Shown: piece after piece, positions 26,527-35,320 of the stretch
Layout of the letters: every line of letters begins with the position of its first letter
Position numbering within the stretch: the stretch's first letter is position 1
DNA from: JAFLBI01 sp964616465
GTDB lineage: Bacteria > Bacteroidota > Bacteroidia > Chitinophagales > Chitinophagaceae
Direction of reading: 5' to 3'
DNA length: 64,000 nt
NCBI GenBank assembly: GCA_964616465.1
Contig: CAZTTO010000002.1
Coordinates: 1 to 64,000, forward strand
Translations under genes and position numbers: made by a program
Notes under the pieces: generated by a model
Seen by the model: the letters and a program-made list of their open reading frames with translations, nothing else
What the model was told of the DNA's origin: nothing
The model's database searches: none

Positions 26527-27529
26527 GTTGATTAAACAGCCCCTCATATTTGTTACTGGTGCTACTGGTCTAGTAGGCAAGGAGTTAATTATACAGCTTC
26601 TTACCAAAGGATATTATGTGAAAGCTATTTATCGAACAGCTTTCCCTTCGGATCTGGGTAAAGATTTACCTGGTAAACTTGAATGGGTTCAGGGAGATAT
26701 TCTGGATATTACTTCCCTTGAGGATGCGCTTATTGATGTAACGCATGTTTATCATTGTGCAGCCATCGTTTCCTTTCATCCACGCAATAGGCAACAAATG
26801 TTCTCCATTAATATTGAAGGAACAAAAAATGTGGTGAATGCATGTATCAATGCTGGCATACAAAAATTATTGTTTGTAAGTTCAGTAGCAGCTCTTGGAA
26901 GAATACGAGAAAATGAGGCTATAGTAGAGTCTATGCAATGGAGTCCTGAAACAAGTAACAGCGCATATGGACAAACCAAATACTTATCCGAGTTAGAAGT
27001 TTGGCGAGGCATCAGTGAAGGACTATCGGCTGTAATCGTTAATCCAGTTATTATTTTAGGGCCGGGTAATTGGGAAAAAGGCTCAAGCGGAATATTTAAA
27101 TCGGCTTACAATGAATTTCCTTGGTTTACAGAAGGTATGAGCGGGTTTGTATATGTAGCGGATGTTGTAAAAGCAATGATTCTCTTAATGGAGTCTGAAA
27201 TTGAAGGCGAAAAATTCATTATCAGTGCAGAAAACTTGCATTATAAAGATGTATTCTCTAAAATCGCTCTTGCGTTTGGTAAGAAGCCCCCACATAAAAA
27301 AGTCCAGCCTTGGATGGCAGCTATTGTATGGCGAATTGAAATGATAAAGTCATTTTTCACAGGCAAAGAACCTCTGCTTACTAAAGAAACAGCACAAACT
27401 GCTCAAGCCGTTGTTCGATTCGATAACAGTAAATTATTGAAAAGACTGCCTGAATTCAAGTACACACCAATTGATGAAGCCATTCAACTTACCTGCCAAC
27501 AATTAAAAAAAGAACATTCTCTTATTTAA
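26498..27529 (+). CDS. NAD-dependent epimerase/dehydratase (extended SDR)
   Basis: This 343-residue protein has the Rossmann motif TGATGLVG near residue 20, a Ser in the VSSVAALG strand, and the catalytic YGQTK (Tyr-x3-Lys). This is the extended SDR fold of sugar epimerases, dihydroflavonol reductase-like enzymes and 3-beta-HSD relatives. The substrate is unknown. The ATG at 26498 lies inside the Fur gene (29-bp overlap); a TTG at 26528, just after the Fur stop, is an equally good start. Confidence 0.88.
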   Translation: MVFVKNAIPKLIKQPLIFVTGATGLVGKELIIQLLTKGYYVKAIYRTAFPSDLGKDLPGKLEWVQGDILDITSLEDALIDVTHVYHCAAIVSFHPRNRQQMFSINIEGTKNVVNACINAGIQKLLFVSSVAALGRIRENEAIVESMQWSPETSNSAYGQTKYLSELEVWRGISEGLSAVIVNPVIILGPGNWEKGSSGIFKSAYNEFPWFTEGMSGFVYVADVVKAMILLMESEIEGEKFIISAENLHYKDVFSKIALAFGKKPPHKKVQPWMAAIVWRIEMIKSFFTGKEPLLTKETAQTAQAVVRFDNSKLLKRLPEFKYTPIDEAIQLTCQQLKKEHSLI

Positions 27530-27938
27530 TAGCTAAAGTATACTGTAGGGTTACTCCTGATGCTGTTCTTCTAAAAGTAGCAGATGTAGCAGTTCTGTTA
27601 ACCACCTGCCATGTTCCATTTAATTTAGAAATTGGAGCGCCAATAGATGTTGGATGAGAAACAATAAAATCGGACGAAAAATTGGTGCTCGTCCAAGTGC
27701 CTTGAACAATAGTAGTACCACGCCTACTTTCAAATACTCCATTATTTAAGAAAAAATGTTCCCAACCAGAAAACTCTGAGGTGATTTCCAAATTTCCTTC
27801 AGTATAGTTTGTAACTACCCATGCATTGTCGGTTAAAATATTCCCACCAGCTTGATCAAAAGCCTCTTGAATGGTCTTTTTACAAGACAAAGTGGTGAAA
27901 CCAACAAAGACTAGTGCTAATATGATTACTTTCTTCAT
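27522..27938 (-). CDS. Lipocalin-like lipoprotein of unknown function
   Basis: This 138-residue protein has a lipoprotein signal ending TTLSC. The mature region has the strand pattern of small lipocalin-like Bacteroidota lipoproteins (WVVTNYTEG, then GTWTSTN, then LNGTWQVVN, then TLQYTLAIK). No enzymatic motif is present. It converges on the epimerase gene with an 8-bp overlap of the 3' ends. Family assignment is tentative. Confidence 0.75.
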   Translation of the reverse strand: MKKVIILALVFVGFTTLSCKKTIQEAFDQAGGNILTDNAWVVTNYTEGNLEITSEFSGWEHFFLNNGVFESRRGTTIVQGTWTSTNFSSDFIVSHPTSIGAPISKLNGTWQVVNRTATSATFRRTASGVTLQYTLAIK

Positions 27939-28025
27939 TTAAATTATTGAAACAAGTTACGAAATCATGATGAATATCAGTTTGCATCTATGCTGAACAA
28001 ATTACATTTGGACAAATACTATGCC

Positions 28026-28676
28026 ATGATTGACCAACAAGCCATAGCAGCTATTAGGAGAGATTATCAGCTTAGAAGCCTACTAGAAAAAGATATTGCT
28101 CCAGACCCTGTTGACCAATTTAATCATTGGTGGCACGATGCACTCACTAGTAAAATTGATGAAGTGAATGCAATGACATTGGCAACAGTTTCAGCTAACG
28201 GAACCCCTTCTGTAAGAGTTGTATTATTAAAAGGGTATAACCACGATGGATTTGTATTTTTTACAAACTACTTGAGTGAAAAAGGACAAGCCATTGCGCA
28301 TAATCCATCAGTTGCATTATGTTTTTTTTGGAAGGAGTTAGAAAGACAAATTAGAATTGAAGGAATAGCAAAAAAACTTACAGACGAAGACAATGATGCC
28401 TATTTTAACTCTCGACCAGCGGGCAGTAGATTAGGTGCATGGAGTTCACCTCAGAGTAGTATCATTGAAAACCGTAAAACTATTGAAGAAAATTATTTGA
28501 AATACGAAGAACAGTTTGGAGTTGAATCAATTCCTCGACCACCTCATTGGGGTGGCTATATTGTTGAACCGACTGCAATTGAATTTTGGCAAGGAAGGAG
28601 TAGTCGACTACACGATCGCATTTTATATCAAAAAGAACCCGATGGTCTTTGGTCTATTGCACGCTTGGCGCCCTAG
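28026..28676 (+). CDS. pdxH: Pyridoxamine 5'-phosphate oxidase
   Basis: The FMN enzyme converts pyridoxine/pyridoxamine 5'-phosphate to pyridoxal 5'-phosphate. From the ATG at 28026 it has 216 residues, starting IRRDYQLRSLLEKDIAPDP like other PdxH proteins. FMN-binding segments VVLLKGY and FFTNYLSEKG, and the C-terminal signature EFWQGRSSRLHDR, are intact. An in-frame ATG at 27990 would add 12 residues not typical of the family. Neighbours are unrelated. Confidence 0.95.
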   Translation: MIDQQAIAAIRRDYQLRSLLEKDIAPDPVDQFNHWWHDALTSKIDEVNAMTLATVSANGTPSVRVVLLKGYNHDGFVFFTNYLSEKGQAIAHNPSVALCFFWKELERQIRIEGIAKKLTDEDNDAYFNSRPAGSRLGAWSSPQSSIIENRKTIEENYLKYEEQFGVESIPRPPHWGGYIVEPTAIEFWQGRSSRLHDRILYQKEPDGLWSIARLAP

Positions 28677-28697
28677 TCTTTTAAAATATTAGTAAGG

Positions 28698-29312
28698 CTA
28701 TTTTACTTTCGCATAAGGCAAACGCTCAATTAATTGAGCACTGTAATATCCGTCCAAGCCCAATGAAGTAATGATACCCGCTTCAGAAAGTAAAAGAAAG
28801 CCATCTTCTTGAATCAACTTTTCCTGAACATACATATGTTGAACGGAACCAATCACTAAGAAAGTTCCGTTTCTTTCAATAGGAATGGTTTGCTCATATT
28901 TTAGGGCATACCTAACTGGACTTTCTGCAACAAATGGGGCTATAATTCCTTTTTCAAAAACTGGTGTTAATCCAACAGCATCAAATTCGCTTACCCCTTT
29001 TTCATATTTTGCACTGGTTTGGTGAGCTGCTCTCACCATGTTGGCTGTGATTAAATTAATCGTGTATTCACCGGTCGATTGGATATTTTCTATTGTGTGT
29101 GGCGCTGCTGCTAAAGGACGATTAATAAATCCAATTAAAGCGGGATCTGCACCCAAATGAACAATGTTGCTAAAAATAGCAAGATTTAACTGTTGATCTT
29201 GATTGATAGTTCCTATTAGGCTAGCACTTTTGAATCCACTTAAACTATTCATAAAGTTGCCTCTGTAGAATCTATCCCAAGCAGCAATTGTTTCAATACT
29301 AAAATGTTGCAT
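28698..29312 (-). CDS. Flavin reductase-like (FMN-binding split-barrel) protein
   Basis: This 204-residue protein has the flavoredoxin/flavin reductase layout. SASLIGTINQDQQLNLAIFSN is the first strand pair and GFINRP comes next. The segment ENIQSTGEYTINLIT follows, with HQTSAKYEKGVSEFDAVGL after it. Such proteins bind FMN and reduce free flavin or act as oxidoreductases; the physiological partner is not evident. It stands alone between pdxH and the amidase gene. Confidence 0.88.
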   Translation of the reverse strand: MQHFSIETIAAWDRFYRGNFMNSLSGFKSASLIGTINQDQQLNLAIFSNIVHLGADPALIGFINRPLAAAPHTIENIQSTGEYTINLITANMVRAAHQTSAKYEKGVSEFDAVGLTPVFEKGIIAPFVAESPVRYALKYEQTIPIERNGTFLVIGSVQHMYVQEKLIQEDGFLLLSEAGIITSLGLDGYYSAQLIERLPYAKVK

Positions 29313-29353
29313 ATAGCATTAATGTTTTCACCGAAAAAATGTTCAGGAAACAC

Positions 29354-30172
29354 CTAAAATTGTGTATACAATTGCATGAGTATTTTCTTTTCAGATATAC
29401 CAAATTGAGCAGTTGTATCCTGCATAAAATGACGTTTAAAAGCCCGCTTAGCCGCTGAAGAATCTGTTATATCATACCCTACAATTCTTAATGCCTGTAA
29501 ATGATTAAAATTTTCTGGCACTTTTACACCGGTGGTATCTTTCCACCATAAGCCAAATCCTTTTTCATTCAGCTGCTTCCAGGGGAAACGCCAATTAGGA
29601 TCATTTTTTCTAGTAGGAGCAATATCGCCATGACCAATAAAATTAGCTGTTGGAATCTGATATTTCTTCTTTAATTGCTCAAGCAAAGCAACTAAACTTT
29701 CTATTTGTCTTTCAGAAAAAGGCTGATAACCATTATTATCTAATTCAATACCAATACTACCAGAATTTAAATCGGTCATATTTCCCCACTTGCTCACACC
29801 TGCATGATGCGCTCTGAAATAATCATTCAGCATTTGATGAATAGTTCCATCAGCACAAATCACATAATGCGAACTCACTTGAGTTCTGGGCAGCGTAAAT
29901 GTGCGCAATGTTTGGTCACAACTATTTTGAGCTGTATGGTGAATAATCACCATATTGGGTTTACGTAAACTGAAATTAGTAGTCCCAACCCATTCTTTTG
30001 AATAAGAAAGCGAAGCATGTTGTTGAATAGGAACGGCAACCAATTCTCTTGCTAACTGATAAGCTTGTTGCTTGTGCGACTTATTAGTTGCATGGTAAGC
30101 AGATCTATTACAGGCGTAAAGAAATAATACAACTGAACTGAAAATAATGAATCGTCTAAAGAAGGGCTTCAT
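29354..30172 (-). CDS. N-acetylmuramoyl-L-alanine amidase (AmiD type), lipoprotein
   Basis: From the ATG at 30172 this is a 272-residue lipoprotein (signal ending FLYAC). The frame is open to 30211, but that extension lacks signal features. The Amidase_2 zinc-binding fold is clear: the first His in VIIHHTAQ, the substrate loop with His in RAHHAGVSKWG, and the second His in FIGHGDIAPTRKNDP. A peptidoglycan-binding-like tail follows. It cleaves the amide bond between MurNAc and the stem peptide and may act in wall recycling. Confidence 0.93.
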   Translation of the reverse strand: MKPFFRRFIIFSSVVLFLYACNRSAYHATNKSHKQQAYQLARELVAVPIQQHASLSYSKEWVGTTNFSLRKPNMVIIHHTAQNSCDQTLRTFTLPRTQVSSHYVICADGTIHQMLNDYFRAHHAGVSKWGNMTDLNSGSIGIELDNNGYQPFSERQIESLVALLEQLKKKYQIPTANFIGHGDIAPTRKNDPNWRFPWKQLNEKGFGLWWKDTTGVKVPENFNHLQALRIVGYDITDSSAAKRAFKRHFMQDTTAQFGISEKKILMQLYTQF

Positions 30173-30264
30173 AGGCTTGTTAAATTCAATATTGAAATGG
30201 CAATTTAACAAGTTTTACATCATTGTCCATTTGTTTTATTTGTAGATTGCCAAAAACGATTACT

Positions 30265-30582
30265 ATGAGTTATACAGAAAATTACAAGGGCATTAAGGTC
30301 GACATTCAAGCAGTTGATATTACAATCAAAGAAAGTGTGATTGAAGTTATTCATGAATCACTCGATAAGTTGCTTCGCTTTACTCCCGAAATCAATTTTG
30401 CAGACATTTATTTGAAGCATGAAGACAATCACAAAAATGAAAACAAATACGTACGATTTAGAGTTGCTATACCGGGGCCAGACGTATTTGCTGAAGCAAG
30501 TGCAGACCACTGGGAACCTGCCATTCGTGAAGCCACACAAAAGCTAAAGCGACAATTAGAAAAAGCAAAGGAATCGGCTTAA
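30265..30582 (+). CDS. hpf: Ribosome hibernation-promoting factor, short form (HPF/RaiA)
   Basis: From the ATG at 30265 the protein has 105 residues and consists of the single sigma-54 modulation/S30AE fold (VDIQAVDITIKESVIEVIHESLDKL, then EASADHWEPAIREATQKLKRQL). Short HPF occupies the mRNA/tRNA channel of idle ribosomes and supports 100S dimers. The frame is open upstream to 30223, but that stretch lies where the promoter should be. It diverges from the amidase gene and ends at a bidirectional terminator. Confidence 0.92.
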   Translation: MSYTENYKGIKVDIQAVDITIKESVIEVIHESLDKLLRFTPEINFADIYLKHEDNHKNENKYVRFRVAIPGPDVFAEASADHWEPAIREATQKLKRQLEKAKESA

Positions 30583-30603
30583 TTAAGAGCTTCACAGAAT
30601 ACA

Positions 30604-30643
30604 ATGCCCCTAAAACGGTTTATGCCATTTAGGGGCTTTTTTA
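30604..30643. terminator. Bidirectional terminator between hpf and the propeller gene
   Basis: GCCCCTAAA (30606-30614) pairs with TTTAGGGGC (30628-30636) around a 13-nt loop. T's follow on the plus side. The minus side is weaker, but the stem directly follows the propeller stop at 30641. It separates the convergent hpf and propeller transcripts. Confidence 0.85.
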
Positions 30644-33600
30644 TTGTACGATAATTTTTTGTGCGATTTGTTCATTACCAACAAGTAGTCGAACAATGTA
30701 AATACCCGCCTGTAAATTCTTATTAAGGTTCCACTTTGTAGCAAATGAATTACCTATTCCAAAATTAGTTTGAGCAATAATTGCTCCATCTATGCTGAGC
30801 AGCTGCGCTTGCACCAGTTGAGCTTCCTGCAATTCCAATTCTATATTGAACTGCACAGACTGGTTACTATGGAAAAGAGTAGGTGAAAGCTTGAATTCTT
30901 TTGAATGTGAGATAGAAGCAGGCTTCTTAAGCTCCAATACAAAACGTTGCGACAGTTCAGACTCATTCGGTAAGAATGAATAAGAAAATCCACTTTGAAC
31001 TTTCATACGCATATTTCTTAGCCTATCAATCAAGAAGACGTTTTGCTGAAAATCATCTCCACCCATCTCTAGTTTTAGTTGAAATGAATCTGTTAGCGGT
31101 AATCTGCTTAAATGCAAAGGAATTGACTGTTCTTCTTTCAGTGACCTAGCATCAACAGCCAATGACTGTCCCAATACTTTTGAATAAACATTACCACCCT
31201 CATTAAATAGTTTTTTCACGTCTTGAATAAAATTCAGTTCCAATCCATTAGTTGCACTTGATTGATGCTGCAAAATCCATCTATCCCACCCATGGTTATC
31301 CTTCATCAAGTTTACGCTTATAGATGGAGCAGAGACATCTGTATTAAACAATGATACCCCCGATGATGAAGTGGATTTATGCGATTCTCTAATAGTTAAA
31401 TCAGCAGCACTATTAACATCTATTAAAAATACGCCCATGGAGGGCAGAAAATAATCTTGGGTAGTAATATTGGTAACAACCTCATAAGCACCTACAGTTC
31501 CTGCATTCGCATTAAACACATACACACCCAAAGGTGAAATGGAACTGTTGGAAGCATCCGAAAAAACTGAACGCAAGTTGATAGTAGCGGGATAAGGATT
31601 AGCAACTAGGTTAAATCCCGACTGTGCACCTTTTAATAAAGAAATAGTTTGTGTTCCTGTATTAAATGTTCCCGACAAACGTATAGTGGCATTACCGGGT
31701 GTATATGCACTACCATCTAATCCTTGTCCACGCGTACCCCTTACCAGTGCTCTAATACCTTGATAGCGATTCCATGCATTTGCACCAGAACTAACATTTG
31801 CAGCTGTGAAGGGAGTCCATCCCGGATCAGTATTACCTCCTACAGATGTGCCTGTTGGATTACCATTATTTGTTTGGTACCAAAATGCAGAGGGGTTATT
31901 CGTAACAGTTGTTGTAGTAAATCCATTGGTAGTTCCTCCTACACCTGTTACATCAATTTCATCTGCGTCGTTACCAAGTTGTGATAATGCGATTGCATTT
32001 TGAAAAGGATGTCCAAAAAATCTAAATCTTCTTCTCCCTGTACCACCTGCAATAAATCTTTCGATGGTGAAAGTTCCTGTTCCAGAAATAGAAGCACCCG
32101 TTCCTAGTGGGCCTATTTGTCCTGTACCGCTTGCAGTGCTTCTCAAAATAAGTGAGCCTTGGTTATTAAAAATTGTATTATTAGAAAGTGTAATTACAGC
32201 GGAAGGTTGTACACGATAAGTCGATCCAGAATAGGTTCTAATTTGTTGAAAAGATAGTCCAGAAGAAGATTGTTCAAAGATACCATGTGAAAATATTTCA
32301 GGAACAGTTAGATTACTTGAAGAAGAATAACTAAATGTAGCATTTGATAAAATATGTAAAAGACCAGTCCCTGACACGTTCCAAGAATCAGAGCCTTGCA
32401 AATTCATAGTATGGTTAGGCTGAACCAAATACCTTTGATTAGAAGAAAAATTTATCGGGCTGCCTCCTGTTCCATTTTTCAACAATGTCCAAGAGGAAAA
32501 CAAGTGTGGGCTATTTCCATTTAATGAATAATAAGTAATTGGTATTTGACTGGTTGAAAACAAAGCTCCGTTAACTGTTACAATAACAGAATTTGGAGCA
32601 CTTATTCCAATAGAATTGACTGTTTCTGATGTTGGACTAATATTAGACTCCCAAGTAACACCACCATCAAGGGATTTAAAAATACTACCTTGACTGCCCA
32701 CAGCCCAGCCCAGCATAGGGTCAGTAAAATAAATTTGTCGTAATGATTGAGTAATACTTGTTGAAACATATGACCAAGTTAGTCCACCATCAGAACTACG
32801 CATAATTACTCCAGAGTTTCCAACAACCCAGCCATTCAAATCCGATTCAAAAAATATCGAGTTTAAATCTTGCTGAATAAATGAAATGGGTGTAACATCA
32901 GTCCAGTTGAGTCCACCATCTGTGGTCCTTGCCAGCCTTCCTCCTTGCGTGACTAACCAACCATTTGTAGTGCTTCTAAAAAATATAGCTCTAAGAGATA
33001 CAGCTGGGTCGAAAATAGAAACATTGATTGATGTCCACGTAGTTCCCCCATTTGTTGTTCTAAGAAGGGTTCTGTTGGATCCTACTACCCAACCTGTTTG
33101 CGAGTTCACAAAGTAAACATCAAATAAAGAATTACTTGTACCACTTACTTGAGTTGACCAAGATGTTCCTCCATTCGTTGTACGAATAATTGTACCTTGA
33201 TCACCAACAGTCCATCCTTCTGAATTATTTAAAAAATAGTTTTTCCTCAATAGCTCAGATACACCAGATGATTGAGAGACCCAATTTATCCCCGAATTTG
33301 AAGAAAATAATATTGAACCATTGCTTCCACATGCCCATGCATGAGTTGAGCTACCTAAAGCAACGGACTGGAAAGAATTAAGAGTAGGTAAGGTTAATAA
33401 ACTCCAGGTTGTACCTCCATTTATTGACTTAACAATAACGCCCTCATCGCCCAATGCAAACAGTACTTGATCATTTACTGCAAATACCGACCTTAACGTT
33501 ACGTTTGTTCCTGAGTTTTGTTGAACCCAATTAGCTCCACCATCGTTTGAAAAAACTATAGCACCACTTGCTCCAACCGCCCATGCTTTTTGTTGAAACA

Positions 33601-34369
33601 TAGTTACAGACAAAAAACTTACAGCACTTAATGGATTTGAAATAGCATTGTTCCAAAATATACCTCCATCGTCCGAATATTGAATTTTACCAAAATCACC
33701 TACAAGAACGCCATTAGCTGCATCAGAAAAAAAAATTGAATGATGGTTCTCTGGTGCAAAACCTTCTGTATATGTCCAATTATTACCTCCATCCGTTGTA
33801 ACAACATAATCCCATGTAGCTCCCGTTGCTACAACATTAGTTTGCGATAATGCATGAATACTATGAAGATTTCCAGTGCCGCCACTATTTTGAACATTCC
33901 AAGTAGCGCCTCCATTTGTTGTAGCAATAATTGTTCCTTGGTAACCACAAATCCATCCATGAGTTGCTGAAAAAAAGCTAATTGAGGTTAATGTTCCCGA
34001 AACACCTGGTATAACAACTTTAGACCAAGTTGTTCCTCCGTTAGTTGTACTAAAAAGCGCACCCTGTTCACCTGCAATCCATCCATTTTGGCTTGAAGTA
34101 AAAAAAATAGACTTTAAGTTAACATCTGAATTCAATGACTGTAAAGTCCAGCTTATTCCTCCGTTAGTTGTTTTAAAAAGTTGACCTTTATCGCCAATTA
34201 TCCAGCCTTCTTGGTCATTTACAAAATATAAGTCTGAATATTGAACCTTTCCATAGTTGCCTCCTTGGCTAATCGGATGGCTCCAAGTTTGAGAATTTAA
34301 GTCCCTTATTGAAAATATTTCAAGTAGAAATAATATAAAGAATAGCTTACTACATGGAATCAATTTCAT
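30641..34369 (-). CDS. Giant T9SS-secreted protein with YCF48-like propeller repeats
   Basis: From the ATG at 34369 this 1242-residue exported protein has a signal peptide. About 13 YCF48/HCF136-like repeats follow (consensus GWxVGxxGxIxxTTNGGxxW; residues about 45-590), enough for two propellers. A module (SSWTLLKNGTGG onward) is shared with the large protein at 35321-38566. A beta-rich region with GFNLVANPYP follows, then a T9SS type A C-terminal domain ending with AGIYIVRLLVGN and IIVQ. The outer-membrane T9SS would export it to the surface. Its role, adhesion or sensing, is unknown. It diverges from the exosortase gene. Confidence 0.9.
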   Translation of the reverse strand: MKLIPCSKLFFILFLLEIFSIRDLNSQTWSHPISQGGNYGKVQYSDLYFVNDQEGWIIGDKGQLFKTTNGGISWTLQSLNSDVNLKSIFFTSSQNGWIAGEQGALFSTTNGGTTWSKVVIPGVSGTLTSISFFSATHGWICGYQGTIIATTNGGATWNVQNSGGTGNLHSIHALSQTNVVATGATWDYVVTTDGGNNWTYTEGFAPENHHSIFFSDAANGVLVGDFGKIQYSDDGGIFWNNAISNPLSAVSFLSVTMFQQKAWAVGASGAIVFSNDGGANWVQQNSGTNVTLRSVFAVNDQVLFALGDEGVIVKSINGGTTWSLLTLPTLNSFQSVALGSSTHAWACGSNGSILFSSNSGINWVSQSSGVSELLRKNYFLNNSEGWTVGDQGTIIRTTNGGTSWSTQVSGTSNSLFDVYFVNSQTGWVVGSNRTLLRTTNGGTTWTSINVSIFDPAVSLRAIFFRSTTNGWLVTQGGRLARTTDGGLNWTDVTPISFIQQDLNSIFFESDLNGWVVGNSGVIMRSSDGGLTWSYVSTSITQSLRQIYFTDPMLGWAVGSQGSIFKSLDGGVTWESNISPTSETVNSIGISAPNSVIVTVNGALFSTSQIPITYYSLNGNSPHLFSSWTLLKNGTGGSPINFSSNQRYLVQPNHTMNLQGSDSWNVSGTGLLHILSNATFSYSSSSNLTVPEIFSHGIFEQSSSGLSFQQIRTYSGSTYRVQPSAVITLSNNTIFNNQGSLILRSTASGTGQIGPLGTGASISGTGTFTIERFIAGGTGRRRFRFFGHPFQNAIALSQLGNDADEIDVTGVGGTTNGFTTTTVTNNPSAFWYQTNNGNPTGTSVGGNTDPGWTPFTAANVSSGANAWNRYQGIRALVRGTRGQGLDGSAYTPGNATIRLSGTFNTGTQTISLLKGAQSGFNLVANPYPATINLRSVFSDASNSSISPLGVYVFNANAGTVGAYEVVTNITTQDYFLPSMGVFLIDVNSAADLTIRESHKSTSSSGVSLFNTDVSAPSISVNLMKDNHGWDRWILQHQSSATNGLELNFIQDVKKLFNEGGNVYSKVLGQSLAVDARSLKEEQSIPLHLSRLPLTDSFQLKLEMGGDDFQQNVFLIDRLRNMRMKVQSGFSYSFLPNESELSQRFVLELKKPASISHSKEFKLSPTLFHSNQSVQFNIELELQEAQLVQAQLLSIDGAIIAQTNFGIGNSFATKWNLNKNLQAGIYIVRLLVGNEQIAQKIIVQ

Positions 34370-34381
34370 AGTTAAATTTAC

Positions 34382-34948
34382 ATGTTTCACAAAGTACAAT
34401 TTTATACCATGTTTATCAACGAATATAAAAGGCCACTATTAATTACATGTTCTTTTATACTTGTATACTTATTTCATTATCTAGCTATTGCAGCTTTTGC
34501 CGAAGGAGGATTATACTGGGAGTTTGGTGCAACTAATCTAAATTATATTAAGTGGTTTAGAAGTTTACAGTTAAATTCAGCATCATTTATTCTTAATCAG
34601 TTTGGATATTCCACATACTTTAAAAATATCACAACATTAGCAATAGAAAATGGTTCAGGAATTGTTTTAGTGTATGGGTGTTTGGGTGTTGATGTTATTA
34701 GTTTATGGAGCATATATATAATTTTTTCTGATGATGGGTCTTATAAAAGAAAATTGATATGGATAATTAGTGGAAGTGTTTTTATCACTTTTTTAAATAT
34801 TCTAAGAATAACAATTTTGCTAATTGCCTTTAATAAGAATTGGATTAACCAATCATTTGACCATCATACATTTTACAATGCAATTCTTTATCTTATTGTA
34901 ATTGGCTTTATTTTATTCCACAAGAGATTGAGTAATGGGAATTACTGA
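34382..34948 (+). CDS. Short exosortase/archaeosortase-family membrane protein
   Basis: This 188-residue integral membrane protein has about five hydrophobic segments. The three conserved exosortase residues are in the expected order: Cys100 in YGCLGVDVIS, Arg in NILRITILL, and His in DHHTFYN. Exosortases are membrane cysteine transpeptidases that recognise C-terminal sorting tails such as PEP-CTERM. The compact size resembles Bacteroidota XrtF-type enzymes. A start at the ATG at 34409 is also possible. The start lies 13-40 nt from the divergent propeller gene. The 3' end overlaps by 7 bp a small gene whose product ends in a PLDGG-type sorting tail, its likely substrate (inference). Confidence 0.8.
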   Translation: MFHKVQFYTMFINEYKRPLLITCSFILVYLFHYLAIAAFAEGGLYWEFGATNLNYIKWFRSLQLNSASFILNQFGYSTYFKNITTLAIENGSGIVLVYGCLGVDVISLWSIYIIFSDDGSYKRKLIWIISGSVFITFLNILRITILLIAFNKNWINQSFDHHTFYNAILYLIVIGFILFHKRLSNGNY

Positions 34949-35301
34949 GATTTATTATGCCTATTTGGCCTTTTTGATGCAGTAGCCATTACAACTGCAA
35001 TTAATACTGAAATGCCGCCATCTAATGGTATATTATTATCATCTGGTGGACCGCCACTGTCTCCACCAGACCCTGGACCTCCTGGATCATCAAAAGTTAT
35101 TGTACCATTAAAGGGTTCAGGATTAACTAGTGTGGAATCAGAAATTAAGTTGCCAGAAGTTGAAGAATTTTCAAATAAGTCGCTTTGAAAAGGATCTAAC
35201 ACTTCAAAACTTGATTCTCCATACTGACTAATCGCAGGAAGGCTAATTAACAATAAAAACACGGTATGATATAAAAGCACCTTTTTTTTCACTCTCTTCA
35301 C
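34942..35301 (-). CDS. Small exported protein with PLDGG-type C-terminal sorting signal
   Basis: The gene starts with GTG. The 119-residue product has a signal peptide (ending AISQ), an acidic Ser/Thr/Asn-rich middle and a Gly/Pro/Asp-rich linker. It ends in a tripartite tail: PLDGG, a hydrophobic segment (VLIAVVMA) and a basic end (KRPNRHNK). This is the layout of exosortase tails and resembles the Bacteroidota PID-CTERM signals. The exosortase gene ends convergently 7 bp inside it. The large T9SS gene precedes it by 19 nt on the same strand, so it is likely co-transcribed with that cargo. Confidence 0.75.
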   Translation of the reverse strand: MKRVKKKVLLYHTVFLLLISLPAISQYGESSFEVLDPFQSDLFENSSTSGNLISDSTLVNPEPFNGTITFDDPGGPGSGGDSGGPPDDNNIPLDGGISVLIAVVMATASKRPNRHNKSQ

Positions 35302-35320
35302 TAGTTTTAAAACAAACCTA

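Noticed and set aside
30700..34300. Repeated DNA segments that could suggest a repeat array or CRISPR
   Set aside because: They encode degenerate YCF48-like protein repeats of variable spacing; no identical repeats or unique spacers.
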